A DNA stretch of 64,000 bases from Jeotgalibacillus malaysiensis (GTDB taxonomy: Bacteria > Bacillota > Bacilli > Bacillales > Jeotgalibacillaceae): positions 1,348,501 to 1,412,500 of the forward strand of contig CP009416.1 in NCBI GenBank assembly GCA_000818095.1. Direction: 5' to 3'. A program made the translations under genes and the position numbers. A model generated the notes under the pieces. It searched no databases. It had not been told where the DNA came from and saw only the letters and a list, made by a program, of their open reading frames with translations. The first letter of the stretch is position 1. Each line of letters starts with the position of its first letter. Shown piece by piece: positions 1 to 8,158 of this stretch.

Positions 1-38
1 AGCAGACCAATCCCATATAAAATCATCGTATACTTTAC

Positions 39-58
39 CACTTAAAAGCGTTTAAGTG
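39..58. repeat. Perfect 8-bp inverted repeat at the left edge
   Basis: CACTTAAA (39-46) and TTTAAGTG (51-58) form a perfect hairpin with a 4-nt loop AGCG, just upstream of the T-box leader. It has no T-run, so it could be an operator or the remains of a terminator for a gene left of the window. The function is unknown. Confidence 0.4.
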
Positions 59-80
59 AAACAGAATATTGCGGTGATCC

Positions 81-261
81 GACAGAATCAGTAGATCATT
101 GACATGCAGCAGCTAGAGACCGGGAATTTGGTGAAATTCCGGGCAAGTCATTGATTGAATTACCACTGTCTATTTGGATGTACGGTTTGAGTGAGTGCAA
201 AGCTAATTTGGGTGGTACCGCGGAGTTAACTTCGTCCCTTTTACAGGGGGCGGAGTTTTTT
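81..261 (+). promoter_or_regulatory. T-box riboswitch leader of the NhaC-type antiporter gene
   Basis: Stem I closes with GACAG (81-85) against CTGTC (166-170). The specifier loop has AGTA (90-93) facing GAA (157-159), the AGAGA motif lies at 115-119, and a GGTG loop caps the distal stem. The T-box core GGGTGGTACCGCGG is at 210-223. It is followed by a terminator (AACTTCGTCCC against GGGGGCGGAGTT, then six T, 228-261). Uncharged tRNA binding should favour the antiterminator and switch the gene on. Directly after GAA the specifier reads UUA (Leu, 160-162). One base on it reads UAC (Tyr, 161-163), which would fit the tyrosine T-boxes known for NhaC-type genes. The amino acid is therefore not settled. 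Confidence 0.9.
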
Positions 262-293
262 GCGTCTATATTGTTTGGTTTGGAGGACTTTGT

Positions 294-1655
294 ATGAAAA
301 AGATAGACCGGGAAATTACACCTTCTTTTATTGAAGGAGCATTAATTGTCATCATGATGATAAGTATTATGAGTGTCAGTATGATTGGATTTGGTTCGGT
401 TCCGCATATACCGATCATGATATCTATTCTACTTTTAATCATCTATGGCTTAATAAAAAGGGCATCATTTAAAAAACTTCAGGATGGAATGGTTACTGGC
501 GCTGCTTCAGGTATGCCGGCTATTTTTATCTTTTTGTTTATTGGTGTATTAATCAGCGCCTTTATGCTGTCGGGTACAATTCCGACTTTGATGTACTACG
601 GATTATATTTAACGGACTTTCCGTTTTTCTTTACTGCTGTTTTTGCAATTACGGCTATTATTGGAATCAGTATCGGAAGTTCACTCACAACTGTTGCAAC
701 AGTAGGCGTTGTGTTTATCAGTATTGCCGGTTCACTTGATTTATCTCTTGCAGTGACGGCAGGCGCGATTGTCTCGGGTGCATTCTTTGGAGATAAAATG
801 TCTCCTCTTTCTGACACAACAAACCTTGCTTCATCAGTGGTAGGGGTCGATCTCTTTACCCACATCAGGCATATGTCCTGGACAACAATTCCTGCATTTA
901 TATTAACGGCTTTATTTTTCATGCTGTTTTCTTCAGGTCAAGAAGGTAATGCAGGGCTAAGTCAGCTTCGGGAGCAGTTAATGAATACAGGGTTAATTCA
1001 TATCTACAGTTTATTGCCAATTTTACTGCTGTTTATATTTGCGGCAAAAAAAATTCCTGCTTTGCTGACGCTGATTTCAGCGATTGTCTTCAGCATCATG
1101 ATTTCCTATATCCACAGTACTGTACCGGTCTCTGAGCTTTTTCAGGTTTTGTTTTCGGGGTATAGTGCATCATCTGAGAGCGAACAGATCACAGCATTGC
1201 TGAACAGAGGTGGAGTAGAGTCGATGATGTTCACAATCGCTTTAGTCTTTTTAGCACTTGGTCTCGGCGGATTATTGTTTTCAACTGGTGTTATTCCAGT
1301 GTTATTCGATAAAATGAATGACGCAAAGCATTCGCTAGTGAAGGCAGCGGGTACTGCTGTCGGAACGAATGTACTGATTGGTGAACAATATTTGTCTATT
1401 TTATTGACCGGAGAAACTTTCTCAGAGCAGGTAGATAAAGAAAAACTCGAGAGAAAAAATCTCTCAAGAGTACTTGAAGATGCCGGAACAGTAATTAACC
1501 CGCTGATTCCATGGGGTGTCTGTGGTGTTTTTATTACGAATGTTTTAGGTGTTGAGGTCATTGATTACCTGCCTTACGCTTTCTTTTGTCTGATTTCTCC
1601 ATTGCTGACGCTTACCTATATTTTTACGGGATGGACTATTACGAAATCCGAATGA
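294..1655 (+). CDS. nhaC: NhaC-family Na+/H+ antiporter or amino-acid-linked transporter
   Basis: This is a 453-residue polytopic membrane protein with about eleven hydrophobic segments, normal length for the NhaC family. The family motifs are visible: a glycine/serine-rich stretch near residue 130 (IGSSLTTVATVG) and the GDKMSPLSDTTN signature near residue 165. Family members exchange Na+ for H+. Some relatives placed behind T-boxes are thought to carry amino acids such as tyrosine in exchange for sodium or protons. The ATG has a good GGAGG at 282-286. Expression is controlled by the T-box just upstream, which makes an amino-acid-related transport role more likely than pure sodium tolerance. 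The substrate is an inference. Confidence 0.85.
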   Translation: MKKIDREITPSFIEGALIVIMMISIMSVSMIGFGSVPHIPIMISILLLIIYGLIKRASFKKLQDGMVTGAASGMPAIFIFLFIGVLISAFMLSGTIPTLMYYGLYLTDFPFFFTAVFAITAIIGISIGSSLTTVATVGVVFISIAGSLDLSLAVTAGAIVSGAFFGDKMSPLSDTTNLASSVVGVDLFTHIRHMSWTTIPAFILTALFFMLFSSGQEGNAGLSQLREQLMNTGLIHIYSLLPILLLFIFAAKKIPALLTLISAIVFSIMISYIHSTVPVSELFQVLFSGYSASSESEQITALLNRGGVESMMFTIALVFLALGLGGLLFSTGVIPVLFDKMNDAKHSLVKAAGTAVGTNVLIGEQYLSILLTGETFSEQVDKEKLERKNLSRVLEDAGTVINPLIPWGVCGVFITNVLGVEVIDYLPYAFFCLISPLLTLTYIFTGWTITKSE

Positions 1656-1695
1656 TTTGAGGATATTGTGAACGCTACATTTTAAAATTGATTAG

Positions 1696-1709
1696 CGACA
1701 GTTTTGTCG
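1696..1709. promoter_or_regulatory. Short inverted repeat upstream of the RND pump, possible operator
   Basis: CGACA (1696-1700) and TGTCG (1705-1709) flank GTTT, about 60 bp before the pump start codon. A TetR- or MarR-type regulator site is possible. No regulator gene adjoins the pump, so this is only a candidate. Confidence 0.3.
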
Positions 1710-1768
1710 GTATAGTGAAAAGTACAGTAAAATGCCTGTCTCTGAAGACTGGCGGAAGGAGCGTTCAC

Positions 1769-4700
1769 TTGAACATCAGTCGTTTTTCAATCAGACGGCC
1801 TGTCTTTACTATCGTAACGATGTTGGTTGTTCTTTTAATAGGTACGATTTCACTATCAAGAATTCCGCTTCAGCTGATTCCTAACATTAATGCGCCGGTT
1901 TCAGTTGTTGTTACATCTTATCCTGGTGCGGGACCAACAGAAGTGCTAGAAAAGGTAACTAAGCCGATTGAAGCACAGGTATCACAGCTTCCCGGACTGG
2001 AAAATGTCCAGTCAACCTCAACTGAAGGGTCAAATCTGATTCTGCTGGAATTTAACTTTTCAACAGATATTGATGAGGTGGAAGGTGATATCAGAAGGGC
2101 AGTAGAACAGGTACAGCTGCCTGATGATGCGAATCAGCCGAGAGTATTAAAATTTGACCCTTCTCAGTTTCCTGTTATTCAGATGAGTCTGAGATCATCT
2201 GATGAAGGAGCAAATATCAGAAATCTTGCTGAAGAGCTTGAAGTTGAGCTCTCTAGAACTGAAGGTGTGGCAAGTGTTGATATTTCAAACTCTTTGTCCG
2301 AAGAAGTAAGAATTTCACTGGATCAGGATGAGCTTCAGACTTATGGTCTGACGCAGACAGATATTTCAAATGTGATCCAGTCCAATAATGTCTCCTTTCC
2401 GGGAGATACAGTCGAAACTGATGGTAAAAGCTTAACAACAAGAATATTAAGTACTTTGACATCAGTTGAAGATATTGAATCCCTTGTGGTTTCAGCTGAT
2501 CCCGCAACTGGAGACGATATTACAATAGCTGATATTGCAGACGTTACATTGGGTGAGCCGGAACAGTCTGTTATTACACGTGCAAATGATGAAGATGCAG
2601 TGCTGATCAGTGTGCTGCAGGAAGCAGATGCAAATACAGCAGATGTTTCTACAGCTTTCCAGGATGCCCTGGATGAATTACTTCAGGAAGATCAATATGA
2701 AAGTGTAACCGCTGATGTACTGTTTGATCAGGGAGATTACATCCAGCTGGCGATTGGAAATATTGCCAGTTCACTGATCTTCGGTGGTGTTTTTGCGATG
2801 GCAGTTCTGTTTTTATTCCTGAGAAATATCAAGAGTCCGATCATTATCGGTGTTGCCATTCCATACTCAGTGATCGTGACATTCGTGTTAATGTACTTCG
2901 CTGATTTTTCACTCAACATCTTTACTCTCGGTGCACTGGCGCTCGGGATCGGGATGCTAGTGGATAATGCCATTGTTGTTCTTGAAAATATCTACAGGCA
3001 TCTAGGTATGAAAAAAGATCCGAAAACAGCCGCTAGAGACGGTGCTAAAGAGGTTGCAAGTGCGATTACAGCATCTACTCTTACAACCATTGCGGTATTT
3101 ATCCCGGTTGTCTTTATTGAAGGATTAATCGGTGATCTGTTTACTGAATTTGCGCTAACTATTTCATTCAGCTTGTTTGCTTCACTGGTTGTTGCCTTAA
3201 CGGTCATACCAATGCTTGCGAGTAAAATGCTGAAAGAACCGAAAGAAGATCTTGAGAAAAAGAGAAGAGAGTCTCCATTTACAAAGCGTTTTATGGGTTC
3301 TGTTAAATGGTCACTGAAACACAGATGGGTCCCAATTTTGATTACCTTTGTACTGCTCGGTGCTGGCGGTTTTGGTATCGCAAGTGTGGGTACTCAATTC
3401 CTGCCTGCAACAGATGAAGGTTTCTTTGATATCAGCGTGTCACTCGAAAACGGGACAGCACTTGAAGAAACTGAAAATGTCATTGCTGCAATTGAAGACG
3501 TACTGAGAGAAGAAGAGTCAATTGATGTGTACCTTAGTCAGGCAGGCTCTTCAGGGCAGGGTGGAATTGATAATTCACCGGACGGTTCTCAAGGAAACAT
3601 TTTCGTTAAAATGGTCCCTCTTGATGATCGTGAAATCTCAGTATTTGAACTGATTGAAAACATCACGCCTGATATTGAAGAGGCAGCAACTTCAGTCAAT
3701 GAGACAGCAGAAGTGTCTGCTTCACTTCAGACTGCTACAGGTACTTCTCCTCAGACGCTATCATTCAGTGTGCGTGATACAAACGAAACGCGCCTGAATG
3801 AATCAGTTGAAGAGATTAGAGATGCACTGGTTGCACTCGATTCAATTACAGAAGTGGAGACAGATCTTGAGGACACTGTTGAAGAAGTTCAAATTGAAAT
3901 TAATAGAGAAGACGCAAGAGCAGCCGGGCTGTCACCGGCACAGATCTCCCAGGAGGTCAATGCCGTTACACGTGGCGCTCTGACAACACAAATTATTACA
4001 GACGATTCAGATGTATATGATGTATTCATCCAGTATGACGAAGAGATCGCCAATACAATTGAAGGCCTTGAGGATCTTGCATTAAGAGCTCCATCAGGAG
4101 AATTCATTGCACTTGGTGATGTTGCTGATATCACAATTGGAGAAGGCCCGGTATCCATTCAGCGGATCGATCAACAGGCTGCTGTAGGATTTACTGCTTC
4201 TTATACAACAAATACTAATCTCGGAGCAGTATCACAGGAAGTAGATGAAGCAATCGCTGAACTGAACCTTGCTGATGAGACTGAAGTGGTCTTTGGCGGG
4301 GACCGTGAGCTTCTTGAAGATTCAATTATGGATATGCTGCTTGCAGTAGGGCTTGCTGTTGTACTCGTTTACTTTGTAATGGCAGCTCAGTTTGAATCCT
4401 TTAAGTATCCATTTGTTATCATGTTCACCGTTCCGCTGATGGTTATTGGTGTAGCCATCGCACAGTTTGTTACACAAACGCCAGTTAGTGTGACATCTAT
4501 TATCGGGCTTCTCATTCTGACCGGGATTGTTGTTAATAACGGAATTGTGCTCGTTGATTATATTAATCAGCGGAAAGCAGCGGGGCTAACGAGTTATGAT
4601 GCGATTTATACCTCTGTCAGAGACCGTGCGCGACCGATCTTAATGACAGCACTCACGACTATTCTCGGACTTGTTCCGCTTGCGCTTGGGATCGGTGAAG

Positions 4701-4849
4701 GAACTGAGATTAACCAGCCAATGGCGATTACAGTGATCGGCGGATTAATCAGTTCGACATTCCTGACGCTGTTTATTGTTCCAATTGTCTACAGCTTCCT
4801 TGATCCTGAGACAAGAAAAATGAATAAGAAAAATAAAGTGAAAGCATGA
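1769..4849 (+). CDS. RND-family efflux transporter, AcrB/SwrC type
   Basis: The protein is about 1026 residues, with the duplicated RND plan of an N-terminal helix, a large outer loop, six membrane helices, and the same again. The proton-relay Asp lies in GMLVDNAIVV (D399), and the second-half counterpart is the VVNNGIVLVDYIN segment. It should export hydrophobic or amphiphilic compounds using proton motive force. Closest in plan is B. subtilis SwrC/YerP, which handles surfactin. I chose the TTG at 1769 because AAGGAG lies at 1756-1761 and the protein then begins with the usual NISRFSIRRPVF RND start. An upstream TTG at 1688 has no such site. No periplasmic adaptor gene is nearby, as is normal in Gram-positives. 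Confidence 0.92.
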   Translation: MNISRFSIRRPVFTIVTMLVVLLIGTISLSRIPLQLIPNINAPVSVVVTSYPGAGPTEVLEKVTKPIEAQVSQLPGLENVQSTSTEGSNLILLEFNFSTDIDEVEGDIRRAVEQVQLPDDANQPRVLKFDPSQFPVIQMSLRSSDEGANIRNLAEELEVELSRTEGVASVDISNSLSEEVRISLDQDELQTYGLTQTDISNVIQSNNVSFPGDTVETDGKSLTTRILSTLTSVEDIESLVVSADPATGDDITIADIADVTLGEPEQSVITRANDEDAVLISVLQEADANTADVSTAFQDALDELLQEDQYESVTADVLFDQGDYIQLAIGNIASSLIFGGVFAMAVLFLFLRNIKSPIIIGVAIPYSVIVTFVLMYFADFSLNIFTLGALALGIGMLVDNAIVVLENIYRHLGMKKDPKTAARDGAKEVASAITASTLTTIAVFIPVVFIEGLIGDLFTEFALTISFSLFASLVVALTVIPMLASKMLKEPKEDLEKKRRESPFTKRFMGSVKWSLKHRWVPILITFVLLGAGGFGIASVGTQFLPATDEGFFDISVSLENGTALEETENVIAAIEDVLREEESIDVYLSQAGSSGQGGIDNSPDGSQGNIFVKMVPLDDREISVFELIENITPDIEEAATSVNETAEVSASLQTATGTSPQTLSFSVRDTNETRLNESVEEIRDALVALDSITEVETDLEDTVEEVQIEINREDARAAGLSPAQISQEVNAVTRGALTTQIITDDSDVYDVFIQYDEEIANTIEGLEDLALRAPSGEFIALGDVADITIGEGPVSIQRIDQQAAVGFTASYTTNTNLGAVSQEVDEAIAELNLADETEVVFGGDRELLEDSIMDMLLAVGLAVVLVYFVMAAQFESFKYPFVIMFTVPLMVIGVAIAQFVTQTPVSVTSIIGLLILTGIVVNNGIVLVDYINQRKAAGLTSYDAIYTSVRDRARPILMTALTTILGLVPLALGIGEGTEINQPMAITVIGGLISSTFLTLFIVPIVYSFLDPETRKMNKKNKVKA

Positions 4850-4879
4850 TCAGACACGTTTGATCTCGTTTAGCACGAT

Positions 4880-4965
4880 ATAGGTAAGTGTTGCTTCACA
4901 GCTCCTGATTGAAACGGAAGGCATCCCCCGGGAGCTTCAAGCAAAAGCCAAATTCAACAGAGCCA
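4880..4965 (-). repeat. Decayed, internally deleted copy of a dispersed repeat
   Basis: The segment CACAGCTCCTGATTGAAACGG followed by AAGGC, ending in TTCAACAGAGCC, resembles the two ends of the reverse complement of the element at 20779-20996 (CACAGCTGGTGATTG... and ...ATCAACAGCCC), with the middle missing. It is judged by eye, and the match is partial. Confidence 0.45.
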
Positions 4966-4969
4966 ACAT

Positions 4970-5012
4970 CAAAAAGAGACTGAAACAATAAATTTTGTTT
5001 CAGTCTCTTTTT
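4970..5012 (+). terminator. Rho-independent terminator after the RND pump gene
   Basis: AAAAAGAGACTGAAACA pairs perfectly with TGTTTCAGTCTCTTTTT around an 8-nt loop. A T-run lies on either strand, so it could work in both directions. Confidence 0.9.
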
Positions 5013-5058
5013 CGTTTGCTGATTTTTTCTGTATAATCAGAATAAGGGGAGTGATCAC

Positions 5059-6150
5059 ATGAAAAACGGCTATTTCGTAACCGGATTTCCAGGGTTCATC
5101 AGTGAAAAGCTTTTAAGAAAATGGCTGAACGAACCGGAGGAAAAAAATATCTATTTATTAGTGCTGCCTGCGCTTCAGCAAAAAGCAGCTGAACGGATTG
5201 AAAAAATCAGAAATGAAATCCAGACCCCCTCAACGATCCATATCGTTCAGGGGGATATCACAAAGAAAGACATCGGCTTATCCGCAACGGTTTCCTCCTA
5301 TTTAAAAGAAAAAATTCATTACGTCTGGCATCTTGCAGCTGCTTATGATCTTGCAATTGATCAGCCGACTGCATACAGAGTCAACGTTACAGGGACCCAT
5401 CATGTAAATGAATGGGTAGGACAACTAACGAATCTTAAACGCTACATTTACTTCAGCACGGCCTATGTAGCAGGTCGCAGAACAGGAGTTATAAAAGAAA
5501 ATGAACTGATTCGGCCTGAACAATTCAGAAATGCATATGAGGAAACAAAATTTGAGGCAGAAGTACTTGTCGATCAACTTAAATCCCATATACCGGTTAC
5601 CATTTTAAGACCGGGGATTGTAAAAGGAGATACAAAAACAGGTGAGACAAGTAAATTTGATGGGCCATATTATTTATTAAATATTTTTGAAAAAACAAAA
5701 AAACTCTCAAGGCTTCCTTATATAAGTAAGAGTCGTTCGAAACTAAATGTAGTGCCAGTTGAGTATGTCATTGACTCAGCAAATTATTTGGGGAGACATG
5801 AAAACGGAAAAGGTAAAACCTATCATCTGACAGATCCGAATCCTTATCCGGCAAGAGAGATCTACCGCTTTTTGCTGCAAAAGCAGACCGGAAAGACACC
5901 TTCAGGATTTGTCTCTCATAAAGTGATGGATAAGGCACTTGCTATTCCGCGAGTAAGAAAGCATCTCGGGGCAGAGAGGGAAGGTCTCGAATACTTTTTC
6001 TGGGAAGGGGAATTTGATCAGTCACAGACGGCAAAGGACCTTGAGGGTGCAGGTATTCAATGCGCTGACTTTCTTGAAGGACTGGATGCAATGGTTGGAT
6101 TTTATAACCGTCATAAGCATGAAAAAAATTATCACACTTCTATAAAATAA
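5059..6150 (+). CDS. Extended SDR-family NAD(P)-binding oxidoreductase
   Basis: The protein has 363 residues. The N-terminal Rossmann motif is TGFPGFI (residues 8-14), the active-site Ser lies in YFSTAY (S133), and the catalytic Tyr and Lys are in YEETK (Y160, K164). It belongs with the thioester-reductase/male-sterility-like branch of extended SDRs, which reduce acyl thioesters or epimerise sugars. The substrate cannot be read from the sequence. The ATG follows a GGGGAG site. The gene stands alone between a terminator and the riboswitch promoter. Confidence 0.8.
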   Translation: MKNGYFVTGFPGFISEKLLRKWLNEPEEKNIYLLVLPALQQKAAERIEKIRNEIQTPSTIHIVQGDITKKDIGLSATVSSYLKEKIHYVWHLAAAYDLAIDQPTAYRVNVTGTHHVNEWVGQLTNLKRYIYFSTAYVAGRRTGVIKENELIRPEQFRNAYEETKFEAEVLVDQLKSHIPVTILRPGIVKGDTKTGETSKFDGPYYLLNIFEKTKKLSRLPYISKSRSKLNVVPVEYVIDSANYLGRHENGKGKTYHLTDPNPYPAREIYRFLLQKQTGKTPSGFVSHKVMDKALAIPRVRKHLGAEREGLEYFFWEGEFDQSQTAKDLEGAGIQCADFLEGLDAMVGFYNRHKHEKNYHTSIK

Positions 6151-6153
6151 GTA

Positions 6154-6181
6154 TTGCCTGCTTACCTGAAAATGGTATAAT
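6154..6181 (+). promoter_or_regulatory. SigA-type promoter of the Mn riboswitch transcript
   Basis: TTGCCT (6154-6159) and TATAAT (6176-6181) are 16 nt apart. The start point would fall about 10 nt before the aptamer. Confidence 0.75.
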
Positions 6182-6198
6182 GAACATAATTCAATAGC

Positions 6199-6349
6199 GC
6201 TTTGACAAAGTTGTCAAGGGGGAGTAGCTTTAGCTGCACGTGCAGCTAATTATGATCGTCACGACATGAACTAAAGCGGTTCATCGGTCATAATGGCATG
6301 ATGAATGCTTTGCAAGACCTTTGCCTTTTATTAGGCGAAGGTCTTTTTT
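6199..6349 (+). promoter_or_regulatory. yybP-ykoY manganese riboswitch
   Basis: The conserved AAGGGGGAGTAGC element (6216-6228) and the 3' TGCAAGACCTTTG segment (6311-6323) match the yybP-ykoY aptamer class, which binds Mn2+. The 3' part forms a terminator: AAGACCTTTGCC against GGCGAAGGTCTT, then T6 (6314-6349). Mn2+ binding should prevent termination and turn on the downstream TerC-type gene. Confidence 0.92.
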
Positions 6350-6434
6350 GCGTTCATTTATCGTAAATCAGAACTTCGTGATTAAGATATCGGTTATTGG
6401 AGAACATAAAAAAGAGTTAGAGGAGGAAAAAAGA

Positions 6435-7214
6435 ATGGATGCAGCATTATTATTGGAATACGGCTGGGTGCTTCTTATTTTGATTGGGCTTGAAGGGATC
6501 CTTGCAGCTGACAATGCAGTTGTCATGGCTGTAATGGTTAAACACCTGCCACCTGAACAGCGTAAAAAAGCATTATTCTATGGATTATTCGGGGCATTTA
6601 TTTTCCGTTTTGCATCACTATTTTTAATTGCAGTTTTAATTGACGTCTGGCAGGTCCAGGCAATCGGGGCACTTTATCTGTTATACATTTCAATCAGTCA
6701 CGTAACAAAGCAGATTTTGTCTAAGAAGGATGAATCTGTTGAGGCAGAAGAAGCTGAAGGTAAAGCAAAAGGATCAGGTTTCTGGATGACAGTGCTGAAA
6801 GTCGAGCTGGCAGATATCGCTTTTGCGGTTGATTCAATGCTTGCAGCAGTCGCACTGGCATTGACACTGCCTGCAGTAGGTGAATTTGAAATTGGTGGAA
6901 TTGATGGCGGTCAGTTCATCGTTATTTTCCTGGGTGGTCTGATTGGATTGATCATTATGCGTTTCGCTGCCCACTGGTTTGTTAAACTGCTCGGCAAATA
7001 TCCATTACTTGAAACAACAGCATTCCTGATTGTAGGATGGGTAGGCGTAAAGCTTGCAGTATTCACACTCGGTCACCCGAACGTACAAATAATCGATACA
7101 CACTTCCCGCACTCCACTGAGTGGAAAATTATCTTCTGGTCAGTTCTTGTACTGATCGCAGCAGGAGGATTTATTCTTGCTAAAAAGCGCGGTCAGGAAA
7201 GTGCAGCTTATTAA
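6435..7214 (+). CDS. ykoY: TerC/Alx-family membrane protein, probable manganese exporter
   Basis: The protein has about 259 residues and seven predicted membrane helices. It shows the TerC signatures of acidic residues in the membrane: GLEGILAADNAVVMA near the N terminus, and VELADIAFAVDSMLA in the middle. Relatives YkoY (MeeY) and YceF of B. subtilis help export Mn2+, or load it onto secreted enzymes. The start is the ATG with GAGGAGG just upstream at 6419-6425. An upstream in-frame ATG at 6321 lies inside the riboswitch terminator and is not credible. Control by the Mn2+ riboswitch directly supports a manganese role. Confidence 0.92.
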   Translation: MDAALLLEYGWVLLILIGLEGILAADNAVVMAVMVKHLPPEQRKKALFYGLFGAFIFRFASLFLIAVLIDVWQVQAIGALYLLYISISHVTKQILSKKDESVEAEEAEGKAKGSGFWMTVLKVELADIAFAVDSMLAAVALALTLPAVGEFEIGGIDGGQFIVIFLGGLIGLIIMRFAAHWFVKLLGKYPLLETTAFLIVGWVGVKLAVFTLGHPNVQIIDTHFPHSTEWKIIFWSVLVLIAAGGFILAKKRGQESAAY

Positions 7215-7221
7215 TGTGATG

Positions 7222-7253
7222 AAAGTCTGTTCCTTTTGGGGCAGGCTTTTTTT
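7222..7253 (+). terminator. Terminator after the TerC-type gene
   Basis: AAAGTCTG pairs with CAGGCTTT (one G-U pair), followed by a run of T. Confidence 0.65.
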
Positions 7254-7300
7254 GTGCGTCCCCGGTGTGTCCCCCTAATAAATCTAACAAATCCCCCGTT

Positions 7301-7330
7301 AACCCCCTCATATTACAAACACATTACGTA
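7301..7330 (+). promoter_or_regulatory. Possible SigI-type autoregulatory promoter
   Basis: AACCCCC at 7301-7307, with a second CCCCC at 7293-7297, recalls the C-rich -35 of SigI promoters. A CGTA at 7327-7330 recalls the -10. The spacing of 19 nt is longer than expected. A TACAAT at 7376-7381 may be a SigA -10 with a poor -35. Confidence 0.35.
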
Positions 7331-7414
7331 AAGTATATTGATTGGCTTTACCTTCCATTCGACACAATTTACCGGTACAATTTATCTATGACGTGTTGAA
7401 TAGAGGTGGAGAGA

Positions 7415-8158
7415 TTGTTGTCCTTCCTTTTGTTTGGAATTTATCCTTTCTCTTCTAAGATGAGCCTTGAGGAGAAAGTTGCTCAAATACAAAAAGGAAA
7501 CACACAGCTTTTATCTGAAGTGCTTGAGGATTATAAGCCTTTTGTGAAGAAAGCTGCATCGAAGAGTTGTCATCGGTATATTTATGATTCTGATGATGAA
7601 TTCAGTATTGCGTTAATTGCATTTAACGATGCGCTGATGAAATATCAGCCTGATAAAGGGGCTTCAGTCATCAGTTTTTCTGAAATTGTGATTAAAAGAA
7701 GAATGATAGATTATATGAGAACGCATCAAAAGGAAAAGCGGGAGTTACTGTTTGAACCGGGAGCAGAATCCGAGGAAACGGCCGGCTATCTTGAAAATGA
7801 CCAGGCGATGAAGCAGTATCAGGATGTACAGGATTCAGCCTTGAGAAAGGAAGAAATTCTCAGATACAGCATCGAATTGAGTGCCTACGGGTTAACGTTT
7901 GGGGAACTCGCAGAAAGTGCTCCTAAACATCAGGATGCCAGAAAAAATGCGATATTAATCGCACGGCTTGTCAGCACAAATCATGAATGGTTTTCAGAAT
8001 TAAAAAGTAAGAAGAGACTTCCGATTAAAAAAATTGAAAAAGAAGTGGAAGTAAGCAGAAAGACGATTGAACGGAACAGAAAGTATATCATTGCTGTGGC
8101 AGTGTTACTAAATGGACGTTACCCGTATCTTTATGAGTATGTGAAGGAGCAGTTATGA
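7415..8158 (+). CDS. sigI: RNA polymerase sigma factor SigI
   Basis: The protein is about 247 residues, like B. subtilis SigI (about 250). The segments DDEFSIALIAFNDA and IKRRMIDYMR in region 2, and SRKTIERNRKYIIA near the C terminus, are typical of SigI. SigI responds to heat and cell-wall stress in Bacillus and to polysaccharide in clostridia. Three starts are possible: GTG 7406, TTG 7415 and TTG 7418. I prefer TTG 7415 because AGAGGTG lies 7 nt upstream. The stop overlaps the ATG of rsgI, so the sigma factor and its anti-sigma factor are translationally coupled. Confidence 0.93.
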   Translation: MLSFLLFGIYPFSSKMSLEEKVAQIQKGNTQLLSEVLEDYKPFVKKAASKSCHRYIYDSDDEFSIALIAFNDALMKYQPDKGASVISFSEIVIKRRMIDYMRTHQKEKRELLFEPGAESEETAGYLENDQAMKQYQDVQDSALRKEEILRYSIELSAYGLTFGELAESAPKHQDARKNAILIARLVSTNHEWFSELKSKKRLPIKKIEKEVEVSRKTIERNRKYIIAVAVLLNGRYPYLYEYVKEQL

